The translations under genes were made by a program, and so were the position numbers. Under the pieces are notes generated by a model that worked only from the letters and a program-made list of their open reading frames with translations, had not been told where the DNA came from and did not search any database. Of a stretch of 64,000 nucleotides of DNA, positions 9,095 through 18,012 are shown one piece after another. Source of the DNA: Chloroflexota bacterium (GTDB lineage: Bacteria; Chloroflexota; JAJPGV01). The DNA lies in assembly GCA_021325635.1 (NCBI GenBank), contig JAJPGV010000049.1, positions 1 to 64,000 of the forward strand, written 5' to 3'. The first letter of the stretch is position 1, and each line of letters opens with the position of its first letter.

Positions 9095-10059
9095 ATGAAC
9101 CGGTCGACAGAACCGAAGCGGCCGAGCGGCCGACACTCAGCCGGAGTCCTCGTCTATCGCGGCGGGGGCCCCCAGATGGAAGTGCTCCTCGTACATCCGT
9201 CTGGCTGGTACAACAAGAAAGCGCCCTGGAGCATCCCCAAGGGCTTGCCCGGAGAAGGCGAGTCCATGGAGCAAGCAGCGCTACGCGAGACGCTTGAAGA
9301 GGCCGGTGTCGCGCTGGATGGGCCGCTCGTTTCGCTGGAGTTCGTGACCTACAAGGGCGGTAAACAGGTGCACGGCTTTTGCGCGCCCTGCCCGGACGGC
9401 GCTGCCGCATGCTGTGCCTCCTGGGAAGTCGACCGGGCTGAGTTCTTCCCTATCAGCGAGGCGAGGCAGCTGCTGCATCCCAGCCAGCAGGAGTTCCTCG
9501 ACCGGCTGGAGCAGCACCTGAGGCATTCCATGAGCAAGACAGCCGACAGCGAAACTCCGGCTGATGCAGGCAAGCCATCGAACATGACTGAAGAGTCACC
9601 ACTCGTCCAGCGAGTGCTCGCGCTGCTGACCGCGAGTGGCATTGAGTACAAGGTGCTGCGCCATAAGCCAGTGTTCACCAGTGAGCAGGCAGCCGCGGTC
9701 CGCGGTACTCCGCTGGAGGACGGCGCTAAGGCGCTGATCTGCCATGCCGACAAGCAGATGGTGCTAATTGTCGTGCCGGCCAACCTCCAGCTTGACACCC
9801 GCGCATTCAAGAGTGCCTACGGGATCAAGAACCTCCGCATGGCGGCAGCGGACGAAGTCGAGGCGCTCGGCGCCGTTGTCGGTGGGGTGCCGCCCTTCGG
9901 ACAGACATAGACCTACAGACTTATGCGGATGAGGGGATCGCCGCGCGAACTACGTTGTCGTTCAATGCCGGGAGCCGGACCACCTCCATGATCCTTGCCG
10001 CGAAGGACTACCTCCAGATCGAGCAGCCGATCATCGGGCGGTTCGCCGTCGCAGAGTGA
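9095..10059 (+). pseudogene. NUDIX hydrolase fused to YbaK/ProX-type deacylase domain, interrupted by an apparent 1-nt frameshift near 9900
   Basis: Nudix box GLPGEGESMEQAALRETLEEAGV; YbaK region GAKALICHADKQMVLIVVP...GGVPPFG; tail DIDLQTYADEGIAARTTLSFNAGSRTTSMILAAKDYL in another frame to the stop at 10059. Confidence 0.8.
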
Positions 10060-10251
10060 CGCCGCGTCACGCTCCCCGAGAGTGAAGCCACGATGCGGAC
10101 CTAGTTAAGCTGAAGCCGACGGTCAGGTCAGCCCTGGCTGGCCCGTGAAGCTTCGGTCGAGCGCGGCCACGGCAGGCTGTGGAAAAAGGCCTCCAGAGCG
10201 CGCTCCCGGGGATAGCGCCAGCGGTAACGCGCTGGTTACCGTCTGGTCTTG

Positions 10252-10275
10252 AATACTGTACAGATGTGCAGTATT
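10252..10275. promoter_or_regulatory. Inverted repeat AATACTG-N10-CAGTATT upstream of small ORF
   Basis: Perfect 7-bp arms immediately before ATG 10276. Confidence 0.5.
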
Positions 10276-10455
10276 ATGGCCCCTATGAAACCCCTGTTCG
10301 TGCTGCATCTCCGGCTCGAGGCCATCGGGGTCATCCCCTGGTCCGTGTTCTCGTTCGATGCACTCGAGCGACTGAAGCGAGACATCGACGCCGGCGAACT
10401 TGGAGCCGCGTCGATTCTCGAGCTCGAAGATAAGCAGCTCCAGGAGGCCGCGTGA
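10276..10455 (+). CDS. Small hypothetical protein (59 aa)
   Basis: ATG follows the palindrome; stop overlaps next start (tgATG). Confidence 0.5.
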   Translation: MAPMKPLFVLHLRLEAIGVIPWSVFSFDALERLKRDIDAGELGAASILELEDKQLQEAA

Positions 10456-10622
10456 TGTCTGAGCTTGTCACGTGCCAATGCTGTCGTGACAGAGTTCCGG
10501 TGACCGAGGCCGCGCCTGCCGGGAAGCGGGCTTGGAAATGCGACGTGTGTGCCCGGACCTGCCCGCTCATCGGGCGGTGTCAGAAGCCGGCCAGCACGCC
10601 AGCCACCTCTGCGGAGGAGTAA
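10455..10622 (+). CDS. Small zinc-finger-like protein (55 aa), not in supplied ORF list
   Basis: MSELVTCQCCRDRVPVTEAAPAGKRAWKCDVCARTC: paired CxxC; coupled to previous ORF. Confidence 0.55.
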   Translation: MSELVTCQCCRDRVPVTEAAPAGKRAWKCDVCARTCPLIGRCQKPASTPATSAEE

Positions 10623-10623
10623 C

Positions 10624-10980
10624 GTGGCGGCGGCGAAGTGGTACAGAGGCTGGATCGCCGTCGGAGGCGAATGCCGGGTAATGGCATCGACTGGCGGTAT
10701 GCCGTGGGTTCTGGCCGCCGATCCTGCCGAATTTCCCGACCGAGCGAACGATGCCAAATCGTTCAACTGGGGCGTGCCCAGCCGTGCCACGTACGTGCTT
10801 GCCCGGACACTGCTCGTGGATGCCCTTGGACGCGAAGCCGCCGATCGGCTCGACACAGGTCAGTTCATGGCCGAAGTGCTTGTGCATTTCGCTAAGGGTC
10901 CGGATTGGCAGCTGAACACAAATCAGATTGCGCGCTGGGCAGAGTCAACACCGTCCAAAACGAGTGAGGTTGCCGAGTAG
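10624..10980 (+). CDS. DUF6166-like protein
   Basis: GTG start; 'FNWGVPSRATYVLARTLLVDALGREAADRL' recalls this family. Confidence 0.5.
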   Translation: MAAAKWYRGWIAVGGECRVMASTGGMPWVLAADPAEFPDRANDAKSFNWGVPSRATYVLARTLLVDALGREAADRLDTGQFMAEVLVHFAKGPDWQLNTNQIARWAESTPSKTSEVAE

Positions 10981-11013
10981 CCGCTCCTGCAGGTATGTTG
11001 TCCCCGACTCGCC

Positions 11014-11826
11014 ATGGCTGTTAGTTCGCAAGAACTTTTTGATCGCTACAAGGATTGCGTCGGGTGCGTCTTTGTTCTCGACAATAAGGGGGACGAACAC
11101 ACAGGCGCCGCCTTTTACATCGGCGATGGCTATTTCGCAACGGCTCGCCACGTTGTCGACGAGAAGCAATCCATCACCTTGAGCTCACCGACGCAGATGC
11201 TGACGAACACCGGATCCACGCCCAAGCGGATATTGCTTCCCAGCACAGCGCATGCTGACGTAGCGATTATTGAAGGCCAACCCGAGTCCATCCCGATACG
11301 CCACGTCTGGGTCGGCGACAACGTGAAGCAGCTGAAAGAAATCGTCGGAGGCGCTGTCCCCCTGGGTGGTGAGACCGTGGATTGGCTCGATCCGAAGCTG
11401 ATGCTGTCGAAGGCCGTTGCCTTTGGTTATCCGCCCATACCGGTTACGACCACTACCGGGCTTGTCGTGGTCACGACCGAAGTGAATGCCCTGGTCACCA
11501 AATACAACGCACCGCACCAGCACTTTGTCGTCTCCATGATCCCTCGGAAGGGTTTCAGCGGAGGACCTCTGATTAGCGAATACGGCTACTTACTCGGGAT
11601 CATCATTGAGGGTTTGCAGGAGCAGGACCAAGCGCCTGAAACCGGCTTCGCGGTGGCAGTGAGCGTCGATCCCCTTCTGGATCTCCTGTGGGAGCACGGG
11701 ATCAAACTGAGCGGCGAAAACGGTGATCTGCTCGAGCAGCTGTGGAACCCTGGCTTCTATGAGAGCGAGGGGGTTGGGTTTGGCTCTGCCAGTGGGAAGG
11801 CGGAACTTGTAATCGCGTTGTCGTAG
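11014..11826 (+). CDS. Trypsin-like serine protease domain protein
   Basis: Triad context ARHVV (H), HADVAIIE (D), KGFSGGPL (S). Confidence 0.85.
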   Translation: MAVSSQELFDRYKDCVGCVFVLDNKGDEHTGAAFYIGDGYFATARHVVDEKQSITLSSPTQMLTNTGSTPKRILLPSTAHADVAIIEGQPESIPIRHVWVGDNVKQLKEIVGGAVPLGGETVDWLDPKLMLSKAVAFGYPPIPVTTTTGLVVVTTEVNALVTKYNAPHQHFVVSMIPRKGFSGGPLISEYGYLLGIIIEGLQEQDQAPETGFAVAVSVDPLLDLLWEHGIKLSGENGDLLEQLWNPGFYESEGVGFGSASGKAELVIALS

Positions 11827-11852
11827 CAGTTTTCTGCCAGGCACAGTAGGTG

Positions 11853-13664
11853 CTAGCCTGCTCCGAACAGGGTTACCCACGTAGCGAAATCGCCGAGGTA
11901 TATCCGAGGCCGGAACTCGTTGACCCACTCACGGTAGGCCTTCAGCAGATTTGATTCGAGATAGGAACGGCTTTGCAGGAGACCAGGGTTTGCGAGGGCC
12001 TGCGAGAGCGGGTCCGATTCATCCAGTAGTTGGGCGAATAGTCGCTCGACGGGTGTTCCGTCCTGGCCGATTTTGAAGAAGAACATGCCGACATGCGGAC
12101 GCTTGCCACGTGCGCCATCCCATTGCAGGAGGGCGATAAGTGCATCGAACTGTTCGAGTAACTCCGCCAGTTGCTCCTCTACGGGTATCCAGGTCTTCAA
12201 CAGGCGGCGTAGACGTTGTGCAAGGTAGAGGTTGGCTCCCCAATTGTTGACGCTCCTGTCCAGTCGGGCTGCTGGGGACCCACGCAGAACAGTGGTGGGA
12301 TGAAGGCGAACCCACAATGGCTCCGGCTGGCCGCCGACGGCTCGGACTCGAACCGTCAGAAGATCGCGGAGCGCCGTGTGTCTTCCGGCCGCCATCATGG
12401 CAATGCCAGCCGTGTACAGGCACAGCAGCGCCGGATAACCCAACAAACCAACCAGGACCGGATCGCCGTCGACATTAGCTGGAGGGGTGAGTTGCGCAAA
12501 GCACATCTGTAGAAGGGGAAGCTCCTGGTCCCCTGCGCCAAAGGTGCCGATGATGGCTACGATCGGCAGAACAGCCTCGAGCGCCGTCTCCAACCGGCTT
12601 AGTCGATCACGGTAGAACCTGTCGTCGAAGTCGGGTTCATCCCTGAGGCCATACGGCTGGTTGGTCTGACTCCGGATCTCAGCGACGACGCCATCGCAGA
12701 GATGCGTGAGCAGCTCGCGAAGCTCGATGCGATTGGTACCCGGTGCACGCAGAAGGCGCTTTGCCTGAGCTAGAGCGAGGGCTGGGCTCACGGGCGATTG
12801 CGCCCGCGCTGACGCAAGGTCGAGCACGTGTTGCTCGATTCCCGTCCATAGCGCATCAGCACTTACCCCGCTTATGACCTGGGCATCCCGCCGCTGGATG
12901 ACATCCTGCGACAGCGGCGACGCCGTAGTGTGCACGAGCCAAAACCATGAGTACCGTCGCGTGGCGCCACGCATAAGGACCTCGCGCAGTGCGATATCCC
13001 AGTCCGCCGACCAGCCGCATACGACGGCCCCGTACTCGTCGAACACCCGTTGAAGCAGCCGTTTCATAGCGGGTGCATAGACGCTGAGCTCGCCCTGTGT
13101 ATTGAGCAGGCGCGTATCGAGGTAGTCGCCGCTCACCTTAATCACCGTGCATCGAGCCTTATCCAGGGGCTCCGCCCCGCGGATGAGATCTGGATGGTAA
13201 ATAACTGACGGTACGACGCCCTCGTCCACGAGCGCGGTTTCATGCAACCGTTCCTGGTTCGTGGTGACGATCACACGGATATAGCCGTCCCGGGACAAGC
13301 GGGCGATAGCTCTGTGCGCCTCCGTCGGCATCTTCAAGCCCTGTTCGCGCTCCTCCGGGGTTGGCTCAAAAAACGGTTTCAGCAGAGCCTGGCGCTCAGC
13401 CGTAGTGCGGGCAAGCCGCCGCATAACCTCGCCATAAATCGCCTCTCCGATGTTGCCTCTCCACCATTCAGGGGGGTCGCTGCCGGCGTCCGCCCCATTT
13501 CGCTTCGCGTAGGTGCGGATCAGCTGATCCATGACTTGCTGGCCTGTCGGAATGCCGGCTTCGCGCGAAATTCCAGAGCCAGTCAGTGCGACGTACGTTC
13601 CAGGGCTGTGGAATACGGCGAGGGCCGCATTAACAATCGCTTCGCCGGTGAATCCGCTAGCCAC
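11853..13664 (-). CDS. SIR2-like domain protein
   Basis: GSGISREAGIPTGQQV motif, VIVTTNQERLHE, VIKVSGDYLDTR, VVCGWSADWD. Confidence 0.85.
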   Translation of the reverse strand: MASGFTGEAIVNAALAVFHSPGTYVALTGSGISREAGIPTGQQVMDQLIRTYAKRNGADAGSDPPEWWRGNIGEAIYGEVMRRLARTTAERQALLKPFFEPTPEEREQGLKMPTEAHRAIARLSRDGYIRVIVTTNQERLHETALVDEGVVPSVIYHPDLIRGAEPLDKARCTVIKVSGDYLDTRLLNTQGELSVYAPAMKRLLQRVFDEYGAVVCGWSADWDIALREVLMRGATRRYSWFWLVHTTASPLSQDVIQRRDAQVISGVSADALWTGIEQHVLDLASARAQSPVSPALALAQAKRLLRAPGTNRIELRELLTHLCDGVVAEIRSQTNQPYGLRDEPDFDDRFYRDRLSRLETALEAVLPIVAIIGTFGAGDQELPLLQMCFAQLTPPANVDGDPVLVGLLGYPALLCLYTAGIAMMAAGRHTALRDLLTVRVRAVGGQPEPLWVRLHPTTVLRGSPAARLDRSVNNWGANLYLAQRLRRLLKTWIPVEEQLAELLEQFDALIALLQWDGARGKRPHVGMFFFKIGQDGTPVERLFAQLLDESDPLSQALANPGLLQSRSYLESNLLKAYREWVNEFRPRIYLGDFATWVTLFGAG

Positions 13665-13840
13665 GACGGTATGAACCCTATCCCATCAAACGGAGCTCGC
13701 CACCGTTGCAGGACAAGGCCACCGCCTCACGCTCGCGTCTCGGAAGCTGCCCCGCAGAGCGCTTTGGTTGTTTACCTGACCAGGCAAGCGCACGGCGCGA
13801 TATGCTTTCTAGATCAAGTGGTCTAGGAGCAGATCACCGA

Positions 13841-14374
13841 ATGGCGATCAATTTGAAAGAATATGTGGAGATGCGCGTCGCAGCGGGTTTTTGCGAGCAT
13901 CTGACGCGCACCGGGGTGGCTCTCAGCAACTTGCGACACAACCCAAACGATCCGCCTGATGCATTAATCGATTGTCCGGAAGGCGTCTGCGGAATCGAGC
14001 ATGCCGCGGCTCACTATAACGGCCGGGAGGCGGCGAATATCTCTGCTGTCCTCCGCAACACCCCGGCAAAGTCAGAGCGGTGGCTCAGGCCAGGAGAGGA
14101 TTGGAGAGTTGCCGCCCGTCGAATGCCGGTTCTTGTTAACTTCACTGACGACCTCATCTCAAACCTGCAAAGAACCCTTGAGGTTCACGCCCAAAAGCAA
14201 TACGGCATACCGACGTACTTGGTGCTCGACGCGACCATGGCTTCTCTAACAGTCGCTGATGAGGGACCCAGCCTTGCAGCTGAGCTCGTCTTACCTCCAA
14301 ACAGCACGTTTCTGGCCGTTTACCTAGCGCTCACAACGAACGGAACTGCCGATATGGAGTTCTTTCAGGTTTAA
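13841..14374 (+). CDS. Hypothetical protein, possibly PD-(D/E)XK-like
   Basis: 'DALIDCPEGVCGIEHAA' followed by helix/strand pattern 'LEVHAQKQYGIPTYLVLDA'. Confidence 0.4.
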   Translation: MAINLKEYVEMRVAAGFCEHLTRTGVALSNLRHNPNDPPDALIDCPEGVCGIEHAAAHYNGREAANISAVLRNTPAKSERWLRPGEDWRVAARRMPVLVNFTDDLISNLQRTLEVHAQKQYGIPTYLVLDATMASLTVADEGPSLAAELVLPPNSTFLAVYLALTTNGTADMEFFQV

Positions 14375-14384
14375 CGAGGCCATA

Positions 14385-14999
14385 TTGGTTGAAACATCAT
14401 CGACCAACGCAGCGGCAGGGAGAAACTGCCTAAACTGCGGCTTCTTGTGCCGCCGCGACACCGTGAATCCGCACCTGTCGGAATATCGGGAGATCACTCA
14501 AGAGGACCGTGCATCGGCACGTTTCATCCGGCACGAGAGGATGGACGGGCCGTTGTTCGTCTGGTGCTACCGGAGCATCCCTATCGCGGACGAGATCTGC
14601 AGCCGTTCAGGATTCGATCAGCATCCTCTTCCGGATGCACCAGATCGGCCGGCAAAGCAAAATGCGGCAGCGCTCGAGGTATTCGCGGCTCACGAGGGGT
14701 GCTCTCGTTGGTTCGAATACTTACCAGGGCTTGACCCAAAAGAACACCTTGCCGAGCTTCGCCTACATGAGTTTCATGAAGCTCTGGCGCAGCAGCGGCG
14801 GGATTCAGACAGAGCGCTGGCCGCGTCGAATACTGCCTCCAACTGGAGGATCGCTATAGCGAGCATGGTGGTAGCCGCAATCCTCGCGGGTGCCCAGATC
14901 TGGATTGCGAGCCATCCGCCCGTGACGCAGCCCGATCGTGGCTATCCGACTCCGTCCGTATCCTCTGCCCCTCCAACTCAGACTGACCAGTCAAAGTAG
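14385..14999 (+). CDS. Hypothetical protein with one predicted TM segment
   Basis: ORF with TM-like WRIAIASMVVAAILAGAQIWIA; N-terminal CLNCGFLC. Confidence 0.5.
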   Translation: MVETSSTNAAAGRNCLNCGFLCRRDTVNPHLSEYREITQEDRASARFIRHERMDGPLFVWCYRSIPIADEICSRSGFDQHPLPDAPDRPAKQNAAALEVFAAHEGCSRWFEYLPGLDPKEHLAELRLHEFHEALAQQRRDSDRALAASNTASNWRIAIASMVVAAILAGAQIWIASHPPVTQPDRGYPTPSVSSAPPTQTDQSK

Positions 15000-15130
15000 G
15001 AGACCTCATTGAAGCATTTTGGCGACGCGCGGAGAGTTCGGGGTGATCTCAAGGGCACGACACCTGACTCAGGCCGTGTCAGCAAATTCGCCAGACTATC
15101 GCGGCCCGAGCAGGCCCGCAACCAGACAAC

Positions 15131-16075
15131 ATGACCAAACACCCTCTGGATGGTTGCCTAGCGAAGTTGAGCCGGGCTCAGACACACTACCAGCAGCTAG
15201 GTGACGAGGTTGCTCGGTTCTTAGAGTTGAAGCCTTATCGCGTCGTTATCAAGACCGACTACGCGTCTCGGACAAAGAGAGGAGTCGTGACAGTTGGACA
15301 AGCCCTACCGGACACGATCAGCCTTCTCGCCGGCGACCTGGTCCATAACCTTCGGTCTGCCCTCGACCTTCTCGCATGTCGCCTCGTGGAGCTGAATACC
15401 GGGGATCACACCTTGCGACGCCGCGCGAAACCTCAGTTCCCTATCTTTTGTGACCCTGACGAGTACTCGATTAGGGGGGCTGCCATGGTTCGCGGAGCCC
15501 CTGATGCTGCTTGCGCCCTGATCGAGCAACTCCAGCCTTTTTCACCAAAGAACGGCCCTTGGGATAATCCTTGCGCCTCAACGCCCAAGCGTCATCCACT
15601 GTGGGTCTTGCATTCGCTAGACATCGTTGACAAGCACAACGACCTCAATGTCGTCGGCTGCGCTAGATCCGTGCCCTACATCAATATCAGCAATGGCGGA
15701 ATGCAGTGGCTCGGCGGGTCGGGCGGGCTCACGTCGATTGGAATCACTTACAAAGGTGAGATGCTCTCGCCAGAACTCCACATGCCGAGCAAGGTCAACT
15801 GGCCGATCCAGGAAGGCGCGGAGTTGTGGCTCGTCAAGTTCCCGCAGCATGACATCGCGATGCAAGTTGAAGACGGCTCGAGCTTCGACCTCGCCATAGA
15901 GCAGCAAGACCCGCCAGATGTGCCTCAAACGCTGATGGAGACGATGACCACCCTCGGAAACACCGTCATCAACGTCGTGAACGCCTTCGCCCCGTTCTTT
16001 CCGCCATTACCCTCACCGCCAAAAGACGACAAGTGCGAGGGCTTATCGCAGTCTGGAGACGCGCAGTCCCGCTAG
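15131..16075 (+). CDS. Hypothetical protein
   Basis: 314-aa ORF; 'AGDLVHNLRSALDLLA' conserved-looking segment. Confidence 0.6.
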   Translation: MTKHPLDGCLAKLSRAQTHYQQLGDEVARFLELKPYRVVIKTDYASRTKRGVVTVGQALPDTISLLAGDLVHNLRSALDLLACRLVELNTGDHTLRRRAKPQFPIFCDPDEYSIRGAAMVRGAPDAACALIEQLQPFSPKNGPWDNPCASTPKRHPLWVLHSLDIVDKHNDLNVVGCARSVPYINISNGGMQWLGGSGGLTSIGITYKGEMLSPELHMPSKVNWPIQEGAELWLVKFPQHDIAMQVEDGSSFDLAIEQQDPPDVPQTLMETMTTLGNTVINVVNAFAPFFPPLPSPPKDDKCEGLSQSGDAQSR

Positions 16076-16256
16076 TGCCTTGGCGCTGGACGTATGAAGG
16101 TCGGTAACGAGGACGGCGGTGGAGTGCGCCATGTGCGCTCCCGTGGCTGGGTGTTCTTGGACCAGCAACTAAAGCAACCACTTTCGCGTGGCCGCTGCCT
16201 CTACTGCCGTTGTGGCCTTGCGTGCGGCGCCGCCTCACGGCAGCGGCATTACCCGC

Positions 16257-17432
16257 CTAAGCTGCCCCTGTTGGCTGGACTGATCGGAGCATGGCGATAG
16301 TCAGAAGCCAGACGTCCATCAGTCTGAAATGTTCCTGAACCACGAGCCGCTGCAAAGCGTCGAGCGTGATTTCGCCAGCCGAGTTGCCAAAGTTCTCTCG
16401 GACCCGCTTCGACCAGTAATGCAGTTCACCCTCGCGCATATCGCGCAAACCAAGACTGGTGTATTCCTCGGCATTCCTCTTCCAATCGGCCCAATACCGC
16501 GGTGTTTCAGCCCCCGTAGCCCCAATCAGCTGGTCGAGGTGATTGATGCGGCCCGCCCACCGGTTTGGCCAGCCCTTCGGGTGCCTGGCATCAAACCACG
16601 GAGCAAGGATGTTGTTGAGGATTTTGTCCCAGCCTGCCCGAATGCGAATTACCAGATTTTTTAGGTGTAACTCCATGCGCAAGTCGGCAAAGCTCAGCAC
16701 GCGCCGGTAAACCATCCCTTGCTGATTGACGGGTGCCACGGGCGGCGTGCGCTCCTTCTGTGCCGCACCGACTAGAAGCCACTCCTCCAGGATCCAGGTG
16801 GCGTTGACCAAGTAGTCCTCAATCCCCGCAAAGAATTTGTCCAGAATTAGGTGCTCCGGGGCATGCACCGCATCGAAGAAGCGCCCGTATTCAAGCGCCG
16901 TCAAGTCGTCTACTTTCGCGTTGCCCGGTCCGTACTTCCCCATCTGAATGCGCGTCACTTCGCCGGTGGCCGGGTCGGCGTGCTCGATGGCTTCAGGATG
17001 CCGAAGGTAATTCCAGGGGCACCGTTCCGGGTCGAGTTCCCATCGACCAAGCTCCTCTTGATGGCGTATGCAAGACTCCAGCAGACCACGACGATCTTCA
17101 GGTACCAGCGGCACAATCGTGCGCACTGCTTGGAGCCGATTGTCGGGTTCAACGAAATCGAAGGCGATTCCGAGGAGGCGTGGATGCAGCCCTCGGTCCA
17201 AGAACCCTGCTCGATTGACCGACAGCACAGCTAGATTCAGCGCACGACCTGGAGCCAATGGTCCCAGTGTTTCATTGGCCCCGCCCGGTGCTTGAGTCGG
17301 AGTTGTCGCTCGATGCCCGACAGGTTTAGCTTGTGGCCTGGCTGTCGAATTGCCCGGTTTCTTATTTCTTCGCGGTTTCTGAGGCTTGGGTGTCAAGCGC
17401 TTGTTCTTTGGCATGACAATCGACATTGGCAT
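16257..17432 (-). CDS. Hypothetical protein (391 aa, helical)
   Basis: Long ORF with consistent composition; no recognised motif. Confidence 0.55.
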   Translation of the reverse strand: MPMSIVMPKNKRLTPKPQKPRRNKKPGNSTARPQAKPVGHRATTPTQAPGGANETLGPLAPGRALNLAVLSVNRAGFLDRGLHPRLLGIAFDFVEPDNRLQAVRTIVPLVPEDRRGLLESCIRHQEELGRWELDPERCPWNYLRHPEAIEHADPATGEVTRIQMGKYGPGNAKVDDLTALEYGRFFDAVHAPEHLILDKFFAGIEDYLVNATWILEEWLLVGAAQKERTPPVAPVNQQGMVYRRVLSFADLRMELHLKNLVIRIRAGWDKILNNILAPWFDARHPKGWPNRWAGRINHLDQLIGATGAETPRYWADWKRNAEEYTSLGLRDMREGELHYWSKRVRENFGNSAGEITLDALQRLVVQEHFRLMDVWLLTIAMLRSVQPTGAA

Positions 17433-17510
17433 ATCCGGCGCGAATGGCGCCTGAACAACCTAAATTTTGACGTGCGAGATTAGTAATCCAGCATCGTTGT
17501 CGCCCGCCGC

Positions 17511-17534
17511 CAGCAGCAGCAGCAGCAGCAGCAG
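17511..17534. repeat. (CAG)8 trinucleotide microsatellite
   Basis: Eight uninterrupted CAG units. Confidence 0.97.
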
Positions 17535-17573
17535 CCAGCACCAAATCACAGCCGTCTTGCTGTTTTCGGGCAG

Positions 17574-17605
17574 CAAAAAAGACCGGCTCATGCAGCCAGT
17601 CTTTC
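17574..17605 (-). terminator. Rho-independent terminator for the minus-strand module
   Basis: Minus strand AAAGACTGGCT-GCATG-AGCCGGTCTTTTTT: 11-bp stem (one wobble) plus U tract. Confidence 0.8.
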
Positions 17606-17651
17606 TTGCCCTCTCCCCAGCCCGCGTCGCGAGCCGAGGCCATGATACTGC

Positions 17652-17861
17652 TCAGTGCCGGCTGATCCGGGCCAGCTCGGCCGCGGCGTCGCGCAGCTCA
17701 CCGGCCTGCCAGACGCCGAGGATATTGCGCCGGTGATCGCAGACCTGAACCTTCTGCCGGCAGCTCACCACCGGCATGAGGGCCGCGATCTCGTCCAGCT
17801 CGATCTCGTCGAACCGGAGCGTGTGCGGCCCCCCAGGCGTGAGCCAGAGGCTAGCCTTCAT
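17652..17861 (-). CDS. Small hypothetical protein (69 aa)
   Basis: ORF from MKASLWLTPGG; overlaps preceding small gene. Confidence 0.5.
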   Translation of the reverse strand: MKASLWLTPGGPHTLRFDEIELDEIAALMPVVSCRQKVQVCDHRRNILGVWQAGELRDAAAELARISRH

Positions 17862-18012
17862 GTTCCTGCAGCTGCCTGCGCAGCGCCTCAATCGCGGCGT
17901 TGAGCGCTTCATATTCCGGGCCGAAGTTCTCATCGGCATCGAGCCAGGCGGACCATGCTTCCAGCAAGCGCCGGATGAGCCGTTCCAGCTCTTCCTGGTA
18001 GCCGTCGACCAT
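17851..18012 (-). CDS. Small hypothetical protein (53 aa), not in supplied ORF list
   Basis: MVDGYQEELERLIRRLLEAW...QEHEG*; packed between flanking genes. Confidence 0.5.
   Translation of the reverse strand: MVDGYQEELERLIRRLLEAWSAWLDADENFGPEYEALNAAIEALRRQLQEHEG

Noticed and set aside
12340-12365. T-loop-like 'ggttcgagtcc' on minus strand
   Set aside because: Inside the SIR2 coding sequence with no acceptor or anticodon stem.
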